Positions 26,100-34,945 of a stretch of DNA of 64,000 bases are shown here, piece by piece; the stretch's first letter is position 1; the number at the start of each line of letters is the position of its first letter. Both the position numbers and the translations under genes were made by a program. The stretch comes from Zhengella sedimenti (lineage in GTDB: Bacteria; Pseudomonadota; Alphaproteobacteria; Rhizobiales; Rhizobiaceae): NCBI RefSeq assembly GCF_046506625.1, contig NZ_JBKFFP010000005.1, positions 124,001 to 188,000 of the forward strand, written 5' to 3'. Under the pieces are notes generated by a model. The model saw only the letters and a list, made by a program, of their open reading frames with translations. It was not told the origin of the DNA and made no database searches.

Positions 26100-26702
26100 T
26101 CAGGCGGCGACGTTGACCGAATCGCCGTTGCCGACGCCGTCGCCGTTGATGGCGTTCTCGACGGACTGGATCGCCCATTTGCGGATCTGTTCCTCCAGCT
26201 CGGCATTCTTGGCGCGAAGCATCTCCACCTGCTGGTCGATCTGCTCCTTTTCCGCGGCGCGGATGGCGTCGAGCTGCGCCCGCAATTCCTTGTTCTCGGC
26301 GAGAATTTTCTCGTAGTCCTGGCCGGTCATGGCGTCCAGCGTGCTCTGGAAAGAGGTCAGGCGCGCATTCACCTTGCTCTGCAACTCGTGCAACTGTTCC
26401 GCCATCACGCCATCCGTGCCTTCACCGCCGGCCATGGCCGCGGCCGCCTTGCCGCCCATGAAGATCGCGGCCAGCGCGCCGACGAGATAGAGCGGCACCA
26501 GCACGATGGCGACGCCTTCGAGCATGTGCACCAGTCCGAGATGACCGACGTCGTAAAGGCCCGCCAGCAGCGCCGCGCCGGACAGGACCGACAGGGCGCC
26601 CATGATCTTGGGGGCCAGCGTCATGATCCCGCCGCCTGCGCCATCGCCGTTGCCGGCGGCTTTCTTGTCCTTTTCCGGCTTTGCGGGCTTCTTGCCAGCC
26701 AT
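26100..26702 (-). CDS. Hypothetical membrane protein with coiled-coil C-terminus
   Basis: A 200-residue protein I do not recognise. It starts at ATG 26702 (MAGKKPAKPEKDKK), with GGAGA 7 bases upstream. A lysine-rich head is followed by two hydrophobic segments (IMGALSVLSGAALLAGLY and GVAIVLVPLYLVGALAAIFM). A soluble helical part of about 100 residues (SKVNARLTSFQ to ELEEQIRKWA) is rich in heptad-like Leu/Glu/Lys and ends in an Asn/Gly-rich tail. It may be a small scaffolding or envelope protein; no function is assigned. Confidence 0.75.
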   Translation of the reverse strand: MAGKKPAKPEKDKKAAGNGDGAGGGIMTLAPKIMGALSVLSGAALLAGLYDVGHLGLVHMLEGVAIVLVPLYLVGALAAIFMGGKAAAAMAGGEGTDGVMAEQLHELQSKVNARLTSFQSTLDAMTGQDYEKILAENKELRAQLDAIRAAEKEQIDQQVEMLRAKNAELEEQIRKWAIQSVENAINGDGVGNGDSVNVAA

Positions 26703-26895
26703 TGTGCGGTCTCCACGGCCTTCGCGCCCGGCTCGATCAGCGAAGGCGGTTCGTGATGGGAAACATGCTTGCGACAAGCAGCGGGCGGCCGCCGGAGCAT
26801 CATGCGCCGAAAACAGGCGCGACCGTCCGAGCCGAACGTTAGCGGGCCCGGGCTAATGAACGGTAAACCGGCTGCGTGCCGCCGGGCCTCGGCCG

Positions 26896-28710
26896 TCAGA
26901 AAACGGTGGCGCCTTCGTCCGCGCGTCCTGCCATGCGGCGGAAATTGGCGAAAAGTTCCCGGCCCGTGCCGTGGCCGTTGCCGGAAAGGTCCGGCACCGC
27001 GGCGGTGCGGGCGGCCAGTTCCGCCGTTGGCACATGAACGTCGAGCCTGCCGGCTTGCGCGTCCAGCGTGATCAGGTCGCCGTCGCGAATGCGCCCGATC
27101 ATGCCGCCGTCCAATGCCTCCGGCGTCACATGGATGGCTGCCGGCACCTTGCCGGAGGCTCCCGACATGCGCCCGTCCGTCACCAGCGCCACCTTGAAGC
27201 CCCTGTCCTGCAGCACCCCCAGGGGCGGCGTCAGCTTGTGCAGTTCCGGCATGCCGTTGGCCTTCGGCCCCTGATAACGCACCACCGCCACGAAATCACG
27301 GTTCAGTTCCCCGGCCTTGAAAGCCGCCTGCAGCGCTTCCTGGTCCTCGAAGACGATTGCCGGCGCCGTGACGGCGTGACGCTCCGGCTTGACGGCGGAA
27401 ACCTTGATGATCGCCTGGCCGAGATTGCCTTTCAGCAGGCAGAGGCCGCCGGTGGGCTGAAAGGGTTGGGCAACCGTCGACAGGACCTTGGGGTCGTGAG
27501 CCGCTTGCGGTGCGCGCTCACGCACCACGGTCCCGTCCTTCCCCAGCCGGGGCTTGATCACATAGGCTTCGAGACCCTCGCCCCAGACGGTGCGCACATC
27601 CTCGTGCAGAAGTCCTGCAGAGAGAAGCTGGCCGATGAGGACGCCCATGCCGCCGGCGGCATGGAAATGGTTCACGTCCGCCAGGCCATTGGGATAGACC
27701 CTCGCGATCAGCGGTGTGACGTCGGAAATGTCGGAAATGTCCTGCCAGGTCAGGCGGATCCCCGCCGCTGCCGCCATGGCGATCAGGTGGATGGTGTGGT
27801 TGGTCGATCCCCCCGTGGCATTCAGTCCGACCACGCCGTTGACGATGGATCGCTCGTCGATCATGCGGCCCACGGGCATGAATTCGTTGCCGAACTGCGT
27901 GATGGCGAGCGCCCGTCTGGCCGCCTCCTTCGTCAGCGCGTCGCGCAGCGGCGTGCCCGGATTGACGAAGGAGGAGCCCGGCGTGTGCAGGCCCATGATC
28001 TCCATCAGCATCTGGTTGGAATTGGCGGTGCCGTAGAAGGTGCAGGTGCCCGGCCCGTGATAGGATTTCGATTCCGCGTCGAGCAGTTCCGCCCGCCCAA
28101 CCTTGCCTTCGGCATGAAGCTGGCGCACCCGCGCCTTCTCGTCATTGGGCAGGCCCGATGTCATCGGCCCGGCCGGGATGAAGACGGCCGGCAGATGGCC
28201 GAATGTCAGCGCCGCGATGGTCAGGCCGGGCACGATCTTGTCGCACACGCCGAGGAAGACGGCGGCGTCGAACATGTTGTGCGACAGGCCGATGGCCGCC
28301 GCCATGGCGATGACGTCGCGCGAGAACAGCGACAGCTCCATCCCCGGCTGGCCCTGTGTCACGCCGTCGCACATGGCCGGAACGCCGCCGGCCACCTGCG
28401 CTACGCCCCCCGCCTCGCGCGCCGCCGCGCGGATCAGCGCCGGATAATGCTCCAGCGGCTGGTGCGCCGAGAGCATGTCGTTATAGGCGGTGATGATGCC
28501 GAGATTGGGAACCGCATCGCCGGCAAGCGCCGCCTTGTCGGTCGCGCTGCAGGCGGCAAATCCGTGCGCGAGGTTTGCGCAGCCCAGTTGCGTCCGGTGT
28601 ACGCCGCGCGCGGCCGCCGCGTCGACGCGGGCCAGATAGGCTTCTCGGGTCGGCCTGGAGCGCTCGCGGATGCGCTCGGTAACGGTGCGGATGGTCTGCG
28701 CGGCAGTCAT
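26896..28710 (-). CDS. edd: Phosphogluconate dehydratase
   Basis: Fe-S dehydratase converting 6-phosphogluconate to KDPG in the Entner-Doudoroff pathway. It has 604 residues from MTAAQTIRTVTERI. GIITAYNDMLSAHQPLEHYP, VPAMCDGVTQGQPGMELS and CTFYGTANSNQMLMEIMG are IlvD/Edd signatures. The length and the 6-phosphogluconate-type N-terminus favour Edd over IlvD. It follows pgl by 4 bp. The aldolase eda is not in the window. Confidence 0.96.
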   Translation of the reverse strand: MTAAQTIRTVTERIRERSRPTREAYLARVDAAAARGVHRTQLGCANLAHGFAACSATDKAALAGDAVPNLGIITAYNDMLSAHQPLEHYPALIRAAAREAGGVAQVAGGVPAMCDGVTQGQPGMELSLFSRDVIAMAAAIGLSHNMFDAAVFLGVCDKIVPGLTIAALTFGHLPAVFIPAGPMTSGLPNDEKARVRQLHAEGKVGRAELLDAESKSYHGPGTCTFYGTANSNQMLMEIMGLHTPGSSFVNPGTPLRDALTKEAARRALAITQFGNEFMPVGRMIDERSIVNGVVGLNATGGSTNHTIHLIAMAAAAGIRLTWQDISDISDVTPLIARVYPNGLADVNHFHAAGGMGVLIGQLLSAGLLHEDVRTVWGEGLEAYVIKPRLGKDGTVVRERAPQAAHDPKVLSTVAQPFQPTGGLCLLKGNLGQAIIKVSAVKPERHAVTAPAIVFEDQEALQAAFKAGELNRDFVAVVRYQGPKANGMPELHKLTPPLGVLQDRGFKVALVTDGRMSGASGKVPAAIHVTPEALDGGMIGRIRDGDLITLDAQAGRLDVHVPTAELAARTAAVPDLSGNGHGTGRELFANFRRMAGRADEGATVF

Positions 28711-28714
28711 GGTT

Positions 28715-29464
28715 TCAGGCCTTTCCGCCCGGCGACCAGTAGATCTGCACGGGCGATTTCGCGTGTTCGAACAGGGCGGCGACGGGGAGGCCGGTGTCCT
28801 GGCCGGGTTCGGTCGCCTTGAGCGCCACGTCCTTCTTCTCAAGCCCCTCGATGTGCAGGACCAGGAGCGAGGCGGAAGCGAGCGCGGCGAGGTTCCAGGT
28901 CAGCCGGTCCTCTCCCGCGCTTGCCGAATGCACGGCGCTCAGGCCGGGCGCGGCACCGGGGTCGAGCAGGTCCTTTAATTCCGCAGCGTCGGGAAAGAAG
29001 GAGGCGGTATGCCCGTCCAGCCCCATGCCCAGGATGGCCACGTCGAAGGGCGGGGGGATGAGGCGCAGCAGGCGTTCGGCCGCAGCCGCTGCCGCCTGTT
29101 CAGCCGTGTCGGCGCGCTCGTACAGGCCCTCGAAGGAGGCCCGCGCCGCCGCCTTTTGCAGAAGCCGCATGGTCACCAGCCGCATGTTCGAGCGGTTCGA
29201 GGACATTGGCACGAAGCGTTCGTCCACGAGCGTGACCGTGACCTTGTTCCAGGCGATCGGTTCGTCGGCCAGGCAGTCGAAGAAACGGCCGGGCGTCGTG
29301 CCGCCGGAAACGGCCAGGACGGCATGGCCCTTCTGCTCGACGGCCAGCGAAAGCACACCCGCCACGCGGCGCGCCAGCGTGCGTGCCAGCGCATCCGGTC
29401 CTGCGAACTCATGCCAGCTCTTGCCGGCCGGTGCGGGTGTTTCCGCTAGATGCTCTCGTGCCAT
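28715..29464 (-). CDS. pgl: 6-phosphogluconolactonase
   Basis: Hydrolyses 6-phosphogluconolactone to 6-phosphogluconate. It has 249 residues from MAREHLAETPAP. AVSGGTTPGRFFDCLA, VTLVDERFVPMSSNRSN and ILGMGLDGHTASFFPDA are family signatures of the NagB-like fold. The start lies inside the 3' end of zwf (19-bp overlap), showing tight coupling between the two successive steps. Confidence 0.95.
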   Translation of the reverse strand: MAREHLAETPAPAGKSWHEFAGPDALARTLARRVAGVLSLAVEQKGHAVLAVSGGTTPGRFFDCLADEPIAWNKVTVTLVDERFVPMSSNRSNMRLVTMRLLQKAAARASFEGLYERADTAEQAAAAAAERLLRLIPPPFDVAILGMGLDGHTASFFPDAAELKDLLDPGAAPGLSAVHSASAGEDRLTWNLAALASASLLVLHIEGLEKKDVALKATEPGQDTGLPVAALFEHAKSPVQIYWSPGGKA

Positions 29465-30918
29465 GTGCGTCCGTCCCGTTCGATGAGGCCGATGGAGGCC
29501 GACGGCCCCCAGGTGCCCGCGGTGTAGCCATGGACGTCGGTGGGCCGGTCGGCCCAGGCCGCGAGGATCGGATCGATCCAGCGCCATGCGGCTTCCACCT
29601 CGTCGCGGCGCATGAACAGTGTCTGGTTGCCGCGCAACACGTCCATCAGCAGCCGCTCATAGGCGTCAGGATGGCGCACATTGAAGGATTGCGCAAAGCT
29701 CATGTCGAGCGGCACATGGCGCAGCCGCATGCCGCCCGGGCCGGGATCCTTGATCATGATCCACTGCTTCACGCCCTCGTCGGGCTGCAGCCGGATGACA
29801 AGCTGGTTGGCATGGACGATGCCAGCCGCCGGTTCGAAGATCGAATGCGGCACCGGCTTGAACTGAACGACGATTTCCGAGACGCGCGAGGCCAGCCGCT
29901 TGCCGGTGCGCAGGTAGAACGGCACGCCGGCCCAGCGCCAGTTGGCGATCTCCGCCTTGAGCGCGACGAAGGTTTCCGTCGTGCTGGACGGATCGGCCAG
30001 TTCCTCGAGATAGCCGGAGACCGCCCCGCCGGAGGACGCGCCCGCGCGATACTGCCCCCGCACCGTCTGGCGGATGGCCTCCGGGCCGGTGAGCGGCACC
30101 AGCGAGCGTAGCACCTTCAGTTTCTCGTCCCGCATGGAATCGGCATCCAGCGAGGCCGGCGCCTCCATGGCCACCAGGCAGAGAAGTTGCATCAGGTGGT
30201 TCTGCACCATGTCGCGCAGCGCGCCTGACTTGTCATAATATCCGGCGCGCTGCTCCAGGCCGACGCTTTCGGCCACCGTGATCTGCACATGGTCGATATG
30301 GGCGGAATTCCAGAGCGGCTCATAAAGGGCATTGGCAAAGCGCAGCACCATCAGGTTCTGCACGGTCTCCTTGCCGAGATAGTGGTCGATGCGGAAGATC
30401 TGGCTTTCGTCGAAGGCCGCCCCGATCGTGTCATTGAGCGCCTGTGCGGAGGCAAGGTCGCGCCCGACGGGTTTCTCCACCACGATCCGTGTCTGCGGCG
30501 TCGCAAGCCCGTGCGCATGGATGCGCCGCGCGATGTCGCCGAAAAGGCCCGGCCCGACCGCAAGGTAGAAGGCGCGGATGCGATCCGGCGCATCCAGCTT
30601 CGCGGCAAGATCGGCCCAGCCGCCATCGCCCGTGGCATCCACCGGAACATAGGACAGCCGGTCGAGGAAGCGGGCGATTTCCGCCTCGTCGCGCTCGCCC
30701 GGTCCGACGAAACGCTCCAGCGCCTGGCGGGCGTGGTCGCGGAAGGCGTCATCGCTCATCACCGAGCGTGACGCGCCGATGATCCGGCTCGGTTCGGAAA
30801 ACTGGCCGTCGCGCTGGCGTTGATAAAGTGCGGGGAGCAGCTTGCGTTCAGCCAGGTCGCCGGTGGCGCCGAAGATGATGAAGTCGAAGGGATCGACGGG
30901 GATGATCGTGCTGGTCAT
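29446..30918 (-). CDS. zwf: Glucose-6-phosphate 1-dehydrogenase
   Basis: Oxidises glucose-6-phosphate to the lactone, making NADPH. It has 490 residues. The NADP motif GATGDLAERKLLPALY is at the N-terminus, and the active-site RIDHYLGKETVQNLMVLRF is intact. First gene of zwf-pgl-edd, the standard alphaproteobacterial arrangement feeding glucose into the Entner-Doudoroff route. A perfect palindrome lies 21 bp upstream of the start (30939-30972) and may be its operator. Confidence 0.97.
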   Translation of the reverse strand: MTSTIIPVDPFDFIIFGATGDLAERKLLPALYQRQRDGQFSEPSRIIGASRSVMSDDAFRDHARQALERFVGPGERDEAEIARFLDRLSYVPVDATGDGGWADLAAKLDAPDRIRAFYLAVGPGLFGDIARRIHAHGLATPQTRIVVEKPVGRDLASAQALNDTIGAAFDESQIFRIDHYLGKETVQNLMVLRFANALYEPLWNSAHIDHVQITVAESVGLEQRAGYYDKSGALRDMVQNHLMQLLCLVAMEAPASLDADSMRDEKLKVLRSLVPLTGPEAIRQTVRGQYRAGASSGGAVSGYLEELADPSSTTETFVALKAEIANWRWAGVPFYLRTGKRLASRVSEIVVQFKPVPHSIFEPAAGIVHANQLVIRLQPDEGVKQWIMIKDPGPGGMRLRHVPLDMSFAQSFNVRHPDAYERLLMDVLRGNQTLFMRRDEVEAAWRWIDPILAAWADRPTDVHGYTAGTWGPSASIGLIERDGRTWHESI

Positions 30919-30938
30919 GATGTCCGCTTCTCAACTCT

Positions 30939-30972
30939 GCGTCTTTCTATAATCTAATCGATTTAAAGACGC
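30939..30972. promoter_or_regulatory. Inverted repeat upstream of zwf
   Basis: GCGTCTTT (30939-30946) and AAAGACGC (30965-30972) are perfect inverted arms around an 18-bp AT-rich centre that contains ATCGAT. It lies between zwf (-) and the ALDH operon (+), in the expected promoter zone of zwf. The motif does not match the HexR consensus as I remember it. It may be a repressor site or a 5'-leader hairpin. Confidence 0.45.
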
Positions 30973-31099
30973 CAGTCCCCGCTCCGCCTTTTTTCAACCT
31001 TCCGGGGAGGAGGCCCGGCTTGACAGTCCGGGTCCAAGCGTTTCAAGTCGCTGCCCTGACTGCCGGCACGGGCCGGCGCGGCAAGACGGGAGGAACATC

Positions 31100-32575
31100 A
31101 TGGGCGCACATCCGGCGACCACGGTCGCGCAAGGCATCGCCTTCATGAACATCATTGACGGCAAGCGTGTCGATGCCGCCTCCGGCGAGCGCATCGACGT
31201 GGTCTGTCCGTCCGACGGCATGGCCTTCGCCTCCATTCCCTCCTCCGGCCAAACCGATGTGGATGGCGCCGTCGCGGCTGCGCGCAGGGCCTTCGACGAC
31301 GGTCCGTGGAGCCGCATGCCGGCGGTCGAGCGGGGCCGCCTGCTGACCAGGCTCTTCCATCTTGTCGAGGAAAACGGCGATGAACTGGCGGCGCTGGAAA
31401 GCCGCGACACCGGCAAGCCCGTGCGCCAGGGCAAGGCCGACGTCACCGCCACCATGCGCTATTACGAGTTCTATGGCGGTGCCGCCGACAAGATCCACGG
31501 CGATACCATCCCGTTTCTCGATGGCTACACGGCGCTGACCCTGCGCGAGCCGCATGGCGTGGTCGCCGGCATCATCCCGTGGAATTATCCCATGCAGATT
31601 CTGGCCCGTGTGCTCGGCGCGGCCCTCGCCATGGGCAACACGCTGGTGGTCAAGCCGGCCGAGGACGCATCGCTGACCGCCATCCGCATTGGCGAACTGG
31701 CATTGCAGGCCGGCTTCCCCGAGGGCGTTGTCAACGTCGTGACCGGTTATGGCGCGACGGCAGGAGCCGCGCTCTCGGCCCATCCGGGCGTCGATTACGT
31801 CACTTTCACCGGATCGACGCTGACCGGCACGCGCATCCAGCAGGCCGCCGCCGTCAACAATCGCGGCGTGACCATGGAACTGGGCGGCAAGTCGCCGCAG
31901 ATCGTCTTTGCAGATGCCGACCTCGACGCGGCCCTGCCGGTGCTCGTCAACGCCATCATCCAGAATGGCGGCCAGACCTGTTCGGCCGGGAGCCGCATCC
32001 TGATCGAGACGCCGGTCTACGAGCGTGTCGCCACGGCGCTCGCCGAACGCTTTTCCGCGCTGGTCGCCGGGCCGCACCAGGCCGATCTCGATCTGGGTCC
32101 GATGATCAATGCCAGGCAGCGCGAGCGCGTGACCGGCTTCATCGACGCCGCGCAAGAGGCCGGCGTGCCGGTCCTGGCGCGCGGAACCGTGTCGCCGGAT
32201 GCGCCGGATGGCGGATACTATGCCGCGCCCGCCCTGTTCGGGTCCGTCGATCCCAAGGCGGCGATCGCCCAGGAAGAGGTTTTCGGCCCGGTGCTGTCGC
32301 TTTTCGCCTTCGACGGCGAGGAAGAGGCGGTGCGTCTGGCCAACGGCACCGAATACGGCCTTGTCGCCGGCATATGGACGGCCGATGGCGCCCGCCAGCA
32401 CCGCATCGCCAAGCGCGTGCGCGCCGGCCAGGTCTTTGTCAACGGCTATGGCGCGGGCGGCGGCATCGAACTGCCCTTCGGCGGCTTCAAGAAATCCGGC
32501 CATGGCCGCGAAAAGGGCTTCGACGCCCTGTATGACATGTCGGCAACGAAAACGGTCGTGTTCAACCACGGCTGA
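31100..32575 (+). CDS. NAD(P)-dependent aldehyde dehydrogenase (betaine/aminoaldehyde type)
   Basis: A 491-residue ALDH. The catalytic cysteine is C294 (GGQTCSAGSR) and the general base E260 (MELGGKSPQ). FTGSTLTGTRI is the cofactor loop, and IPWNYPMQIL and VVKPAEDASLTA are family segments. ATG 31100 is preceded by GGGAGGA; the later Met at 31145 is an alternative. It is first in an operon with an SDR and a long KASIII. Nearby polyamine genes suggest aminobutyraldehyde-type substrates (PuuC/BetB-like), but the operon partners point to fatty-acyl metabolism, so the substrate is open. Confidence 0.9.
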   Translation: MGAHPATTVAQGIAFMNIIDGKRVDAASGERIDVVCPSDGMAFASIPSSGQTDVDGAVAAARRAFDDGPWSRMPAVERGRLLTRLFHLVEENGDELAALESRDTGKPVRQGKADVTATMRYYEFYGGAADKIHGDTIPFLDGYTALTLREPHGVVAGIIPWNYPMQILARVLGAALAMGNTLVVKPAEDASLTAIRIGELALQAGFPEGVVNVVTGYGATAGAALSAHPGVDYVTFTGSTLTGTRIQQAAAVNNRGVTMELGGKSPQIVFADADLDAALPVLVNAIIQNGGQTCSAGSRILIETPVYERVATALAERFSALVAGPHQADLDLGPMINARQRERVTGFIDAAQEAGVPVLARGTVSPDAPDGGYYAAPALFGSVDPKAAIAQEEVFGPVLSLFAFDGEEEAVRLANGTEYGLVAGIWTADGARQHRIAKRVRAGQVFVNGYGAGGGIELPFGGFKKSGHGREKGFDALYDMSATKTVVFNHG

Positions 32576-32601
32576 ACGAGACGAACGGGAAGGAGACATC
32601 C

Positions 32602-33351
32602 ATGGGGCGCCTGCAAGACAAGGTCGCGATCATCACCGGCGGCGCGTCCGGTTTCGGCGAGGGCATGGCCAAGCGCTTTGCCGAAGAGGGTGCGAGGGTG
32701 GTCGTGGCCGACCTCAACGCCAGGGGTGCGGAGCGCGTCGCTTCCGAGATCGGCGACGCGGCCATTCCGGTGACCGTGGATGTGGCGCTGCGTGACGAGA
32801 TCGAAGCCATGGTGGATGCCGCCACGCAGGCCTTCGGCCGCGTCGACATCATGGTCAACAATGCCGGTTTCACCCACAGGAACGGATCGCTGCTGGACGT
32901 GGACGAGGACACGTTCGACCTCATCACCGCCGTCAACATGAAGGCCATCTATCATTCCACGCAACTGGTCGTGCCCATCATGGAGCGCCAGGGCGGTGGC
33001 TCGATCATCAACACGGCGTCGACGGCCGGCTTGCGGCCGCGCCCGAACCTGACCTGGTACAATGCCTCAAAAGGCTGGGCGATCACCGCCACGAAATCCA
33101 TGGCGGTTGAACTTGCGCCCAAGCGGATCCGCGTCAATGCGCTCTGCCCGGTGGCCGGCGAAACCGCGATGCTTGCCTCCTTCATGGGCGAGGACACGCC
33201 GGAAATCCGCGAGAAGTTCAAGTCGGTCATCCCGCTTGGACGCTTCTCCACGCCGCTCGACATCGCCAATGCCGCGCTGTGGCTGGCCTCCGACGAAGCG
33301 GAATTCATCACCGGCGTCGCGCTGGAGGTCGACGGCGGCCGCTGCGTGTAA
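32602..33351 (+). CDS. SDR family oxidoreductase
   Basis: A 249-residue classical short-chain dehydrogenase/reductase. The cofactor motif TGGASGFG is at 12-19, followed by VNNAGFTHRNG, a catalytic Ser in INTASTAG, and YNASK with Tyr and Lys. VVADLNARG places an Asp after beta-2, which favours NAD(H). It resembles 3-oxoacyl-ACP reductases and glucose dehydrogenases without a closer clue. AAGGAGAC precedes the start. It lies between the ALDH and the KASIII in one operon. Confidence 0.9.
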   Translation: MGRLQDKVAIITGGASGFGEGMAKRFAEEGARVVVADLNARGAERVASEIGDAAIPVTVDVALRDEIEAMVDAATQAFGRVDIMVNNAGFTHRNGSLLDVDEDTFDLITAVNMKAIYHSTQLVVPIMERQGGGSIINTASTAGLRPRPNLTWYNASKGWAITATKSMAVELAPKRIRVNALCPVAGETAMLASFMGEDTPEIREKFKSVIPLGRFSTPLDIANAALWLASDEAEFITGVALEVDGGRCV

Positions 33352-33376
33352 GTGCAGGAACAAGGGGGCAGGAACC

Positions 33377-34495
33377 ATGAATGCAGTCGCCATCACCGGC
33401 ACCGGCGTCTTCACGCCGCCGGCAGTGATAACCAATGCCGAACTCGTCGCCTCGTTCAACGAGCATGCGCGCCGTTTCAACGAGGCCAACGCGGATGCCA
33501 TTGCGCGCGGCGAAATCGAGCCTAAGCCCATGTCGAGCGAGGAATTCATCCTCAAGGCATCCGGCATCGAGCGCCGCCACGTGATGGAAAAGGACGGGGT
33601 GCTCGATCCCGGCCGCATGTATCCGCGCCTTGCGCCGCGCGCCGATGACGACCTGTCGATCATGGCGGAAATCGCGCTGGATGCCGCCCGCCAGGCGCTT
33701 GCCATGGCTGGCCGCGGGCCGGAGGACGTTGATGCGGTCATCTGTGCGGCGTCCAACCACGAGCGCGCCTATCCGGCCATCGCCATAGAGATCCAGCAGG
33801 CGCTCGGCATCGGCGGCTTCGCCTTCGACATGAACGTCGCCTGTTCGTCGGCCACCTTCGGCATCCAGGCCGCCGCCGACATGATCCGTTCCGGCTCCGC
33901 CCGCGCCATCCTCATGGTCAATCCGGAAATCACCTCCGGCCACCTGGAATGGCGCGATCGCGATTGTCATTTCATCTTCGGCGATGTCTGCACGGCGGTC
34001 CTGCTTGAACGTGCCGATGCGGCCGCAGACGGCGGCTGGGAAATCCTTTCCACGCGCTGCCGCACGATGTTTTCCAACAATATCCGCAACAACAACGGCT
34101 TCCTTCGGCCAACCCATGACCAGATGGAGGACCGCCGCGACATGCGTTTCTACCAGGAGGGCCGCAAGGTCTTCAAACAGGTCGTGCCCTGGGTATCGGA
34201 CATGATGCTGTCGCATCTGGAGGACGAGGACATCGCCCCGTCGGACCTGTCGCGGCTTTGGCTGCACCAGGCCAACAAGGGCATGAACGACCTGATCGGC
34301 CAGAAGGTGCTCGGCCGTGAGCCGGAACCCGGCGAACAGCCCAACATCCTGCAGGAATACGCCAACACCTCGTCGGCCGGCTCCATCATCGCCTTCGCCC
34401 AGAACAATGCCGACCTGCCGCGGGGCAGCCTCGGCGTCATCTGCTCCTTCGGCGCCGGCTATTCGGCCGGATCGGTGATCGTGCGCCGGATCTGA
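33377..34495 (+). CDS. Long-form beta-ketoacyl-ACP synthase III family protein
   Basis: A 372-residue thiolase-fold condensing enzyme. The catalytic triad is visible: C156 in DMNVACSSATFG, H297 in WLHQANKGMND and N330 in YANTSSAGSI. Compared with ordinary FabH (about 320 residues) it has extra N-terminal sequence (SFNEHARRFNEANADAIARG). This layout matches, from memory, the long FabH-like group that includes Pseudomonas PA3286, which uses medium-chain acyl-CoA primers. It is last in the ALDH-SDR-KASIII operon. A link from aldehyde or acyl-CoA pools to lipid synthesis is inference. Confidence 0.85.
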   Translation: MNAVAITGTGVFTPPAVITNAELVASFNEHARRFNEANADAIARGEIEPKPMSSEEFILKASGIERRHVMEKDGVLDPGRMYPRLAPRADDDLSIMAEIALDAARQALAMAGRGPEDVDAVICAASNHERAYPAIAIEIQQALGIGGFAFDMNVACSSATFGIQAAADMIRSGSARAILMVNPEITSGHLEWRDRDCHFIFGDVCTAVLLERADAAADGGWEILSTRCRTMFSNNIRNNNGFLRPTHDQMEDRRDMRFYQEGRKVFKQVVPWVSDMMLSHLEDEDIAPSDLSRLWLHQANKGMNDLIGQKVLGREPEPGEQPNILQEYANTSSAGSIIAFAQNNADLPRGSLGVICSFGAGYSAGSVIVRRI

Positions 34496-34528
34496 TCCGC
34501 GCTGGCCGGCTCCGGTGCTGTCCCCTAT

Positions 34529-34945
34529 GCGCTCGAGCGGGGCAAGGCCGGCGAAAGTGGTTCCCGGTTTCGCGTCCGGCCCTTGCCGGGAAAGAATCGA
34601 TGCGGGAGAGCCGGGTCAGAAGGTTCAGATGCGGTCGAGCGGGGCAAGGCCAGCGAAAGTGGTTCCCGGTTTCGCGTCCGGACCTTGCCCGGAAAGAACC
34701 GATGCGGGAGAGCCGGATCAGAAGGTTCAGATGCGGTCGAGTGGGGCAAGGCCAGCGAAAGTGGTTCCCGGTTTCGCGTCCGGACCTTGCCCGGAAGGAA
34801 TCGATGCGGGAGAGCCGGGTCAGAAGGTTCAGATGCGGTCGAGCTGGGCAAGGCCAGCGAAAGTGGTTCCCGGTTTCGCGTCCGGACCTTGCCCGGAAAG
34901 AACCGATGCGGGAGAGCCGGGTCAGAAGGTTCAGATGCGGTCGAG
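34529..34945. repeat. Four tandem 102-bp repeats with internal hairpins, plus 9-bp partial copy
   Basis: Copies start at 34529, 34631, 34733 and 34835. A fifth start at 34937 is cut off after GCGGTCGAG, inside the PuuB-like gene. Copies differ at only a few positions each. Each unit holds a nested hairpin, shown here for copy 2. GGGCAAGG (34642-34649) pairs with CCTTGCCC (34683-34690). Inside, GCGAAA (34653-34658) pairs with TTTCGC (34670-34675) around an 11-base loop. The array lies between convergent genes. Because 102 is a multiple of 3, frames through it stay open and give spurious repeat peptides. The unit includes the last codons and stop of the PuuB-like gene. It resembles, loosely, interspersed palindromic repeats of rhizobia. 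Confidence 0.95.

Noticed and set aside
34529..34945. CRISPR array
   Set aside because: The copies are contiguous with no unique spacers, the unit is far too long, and no cas genes are present.
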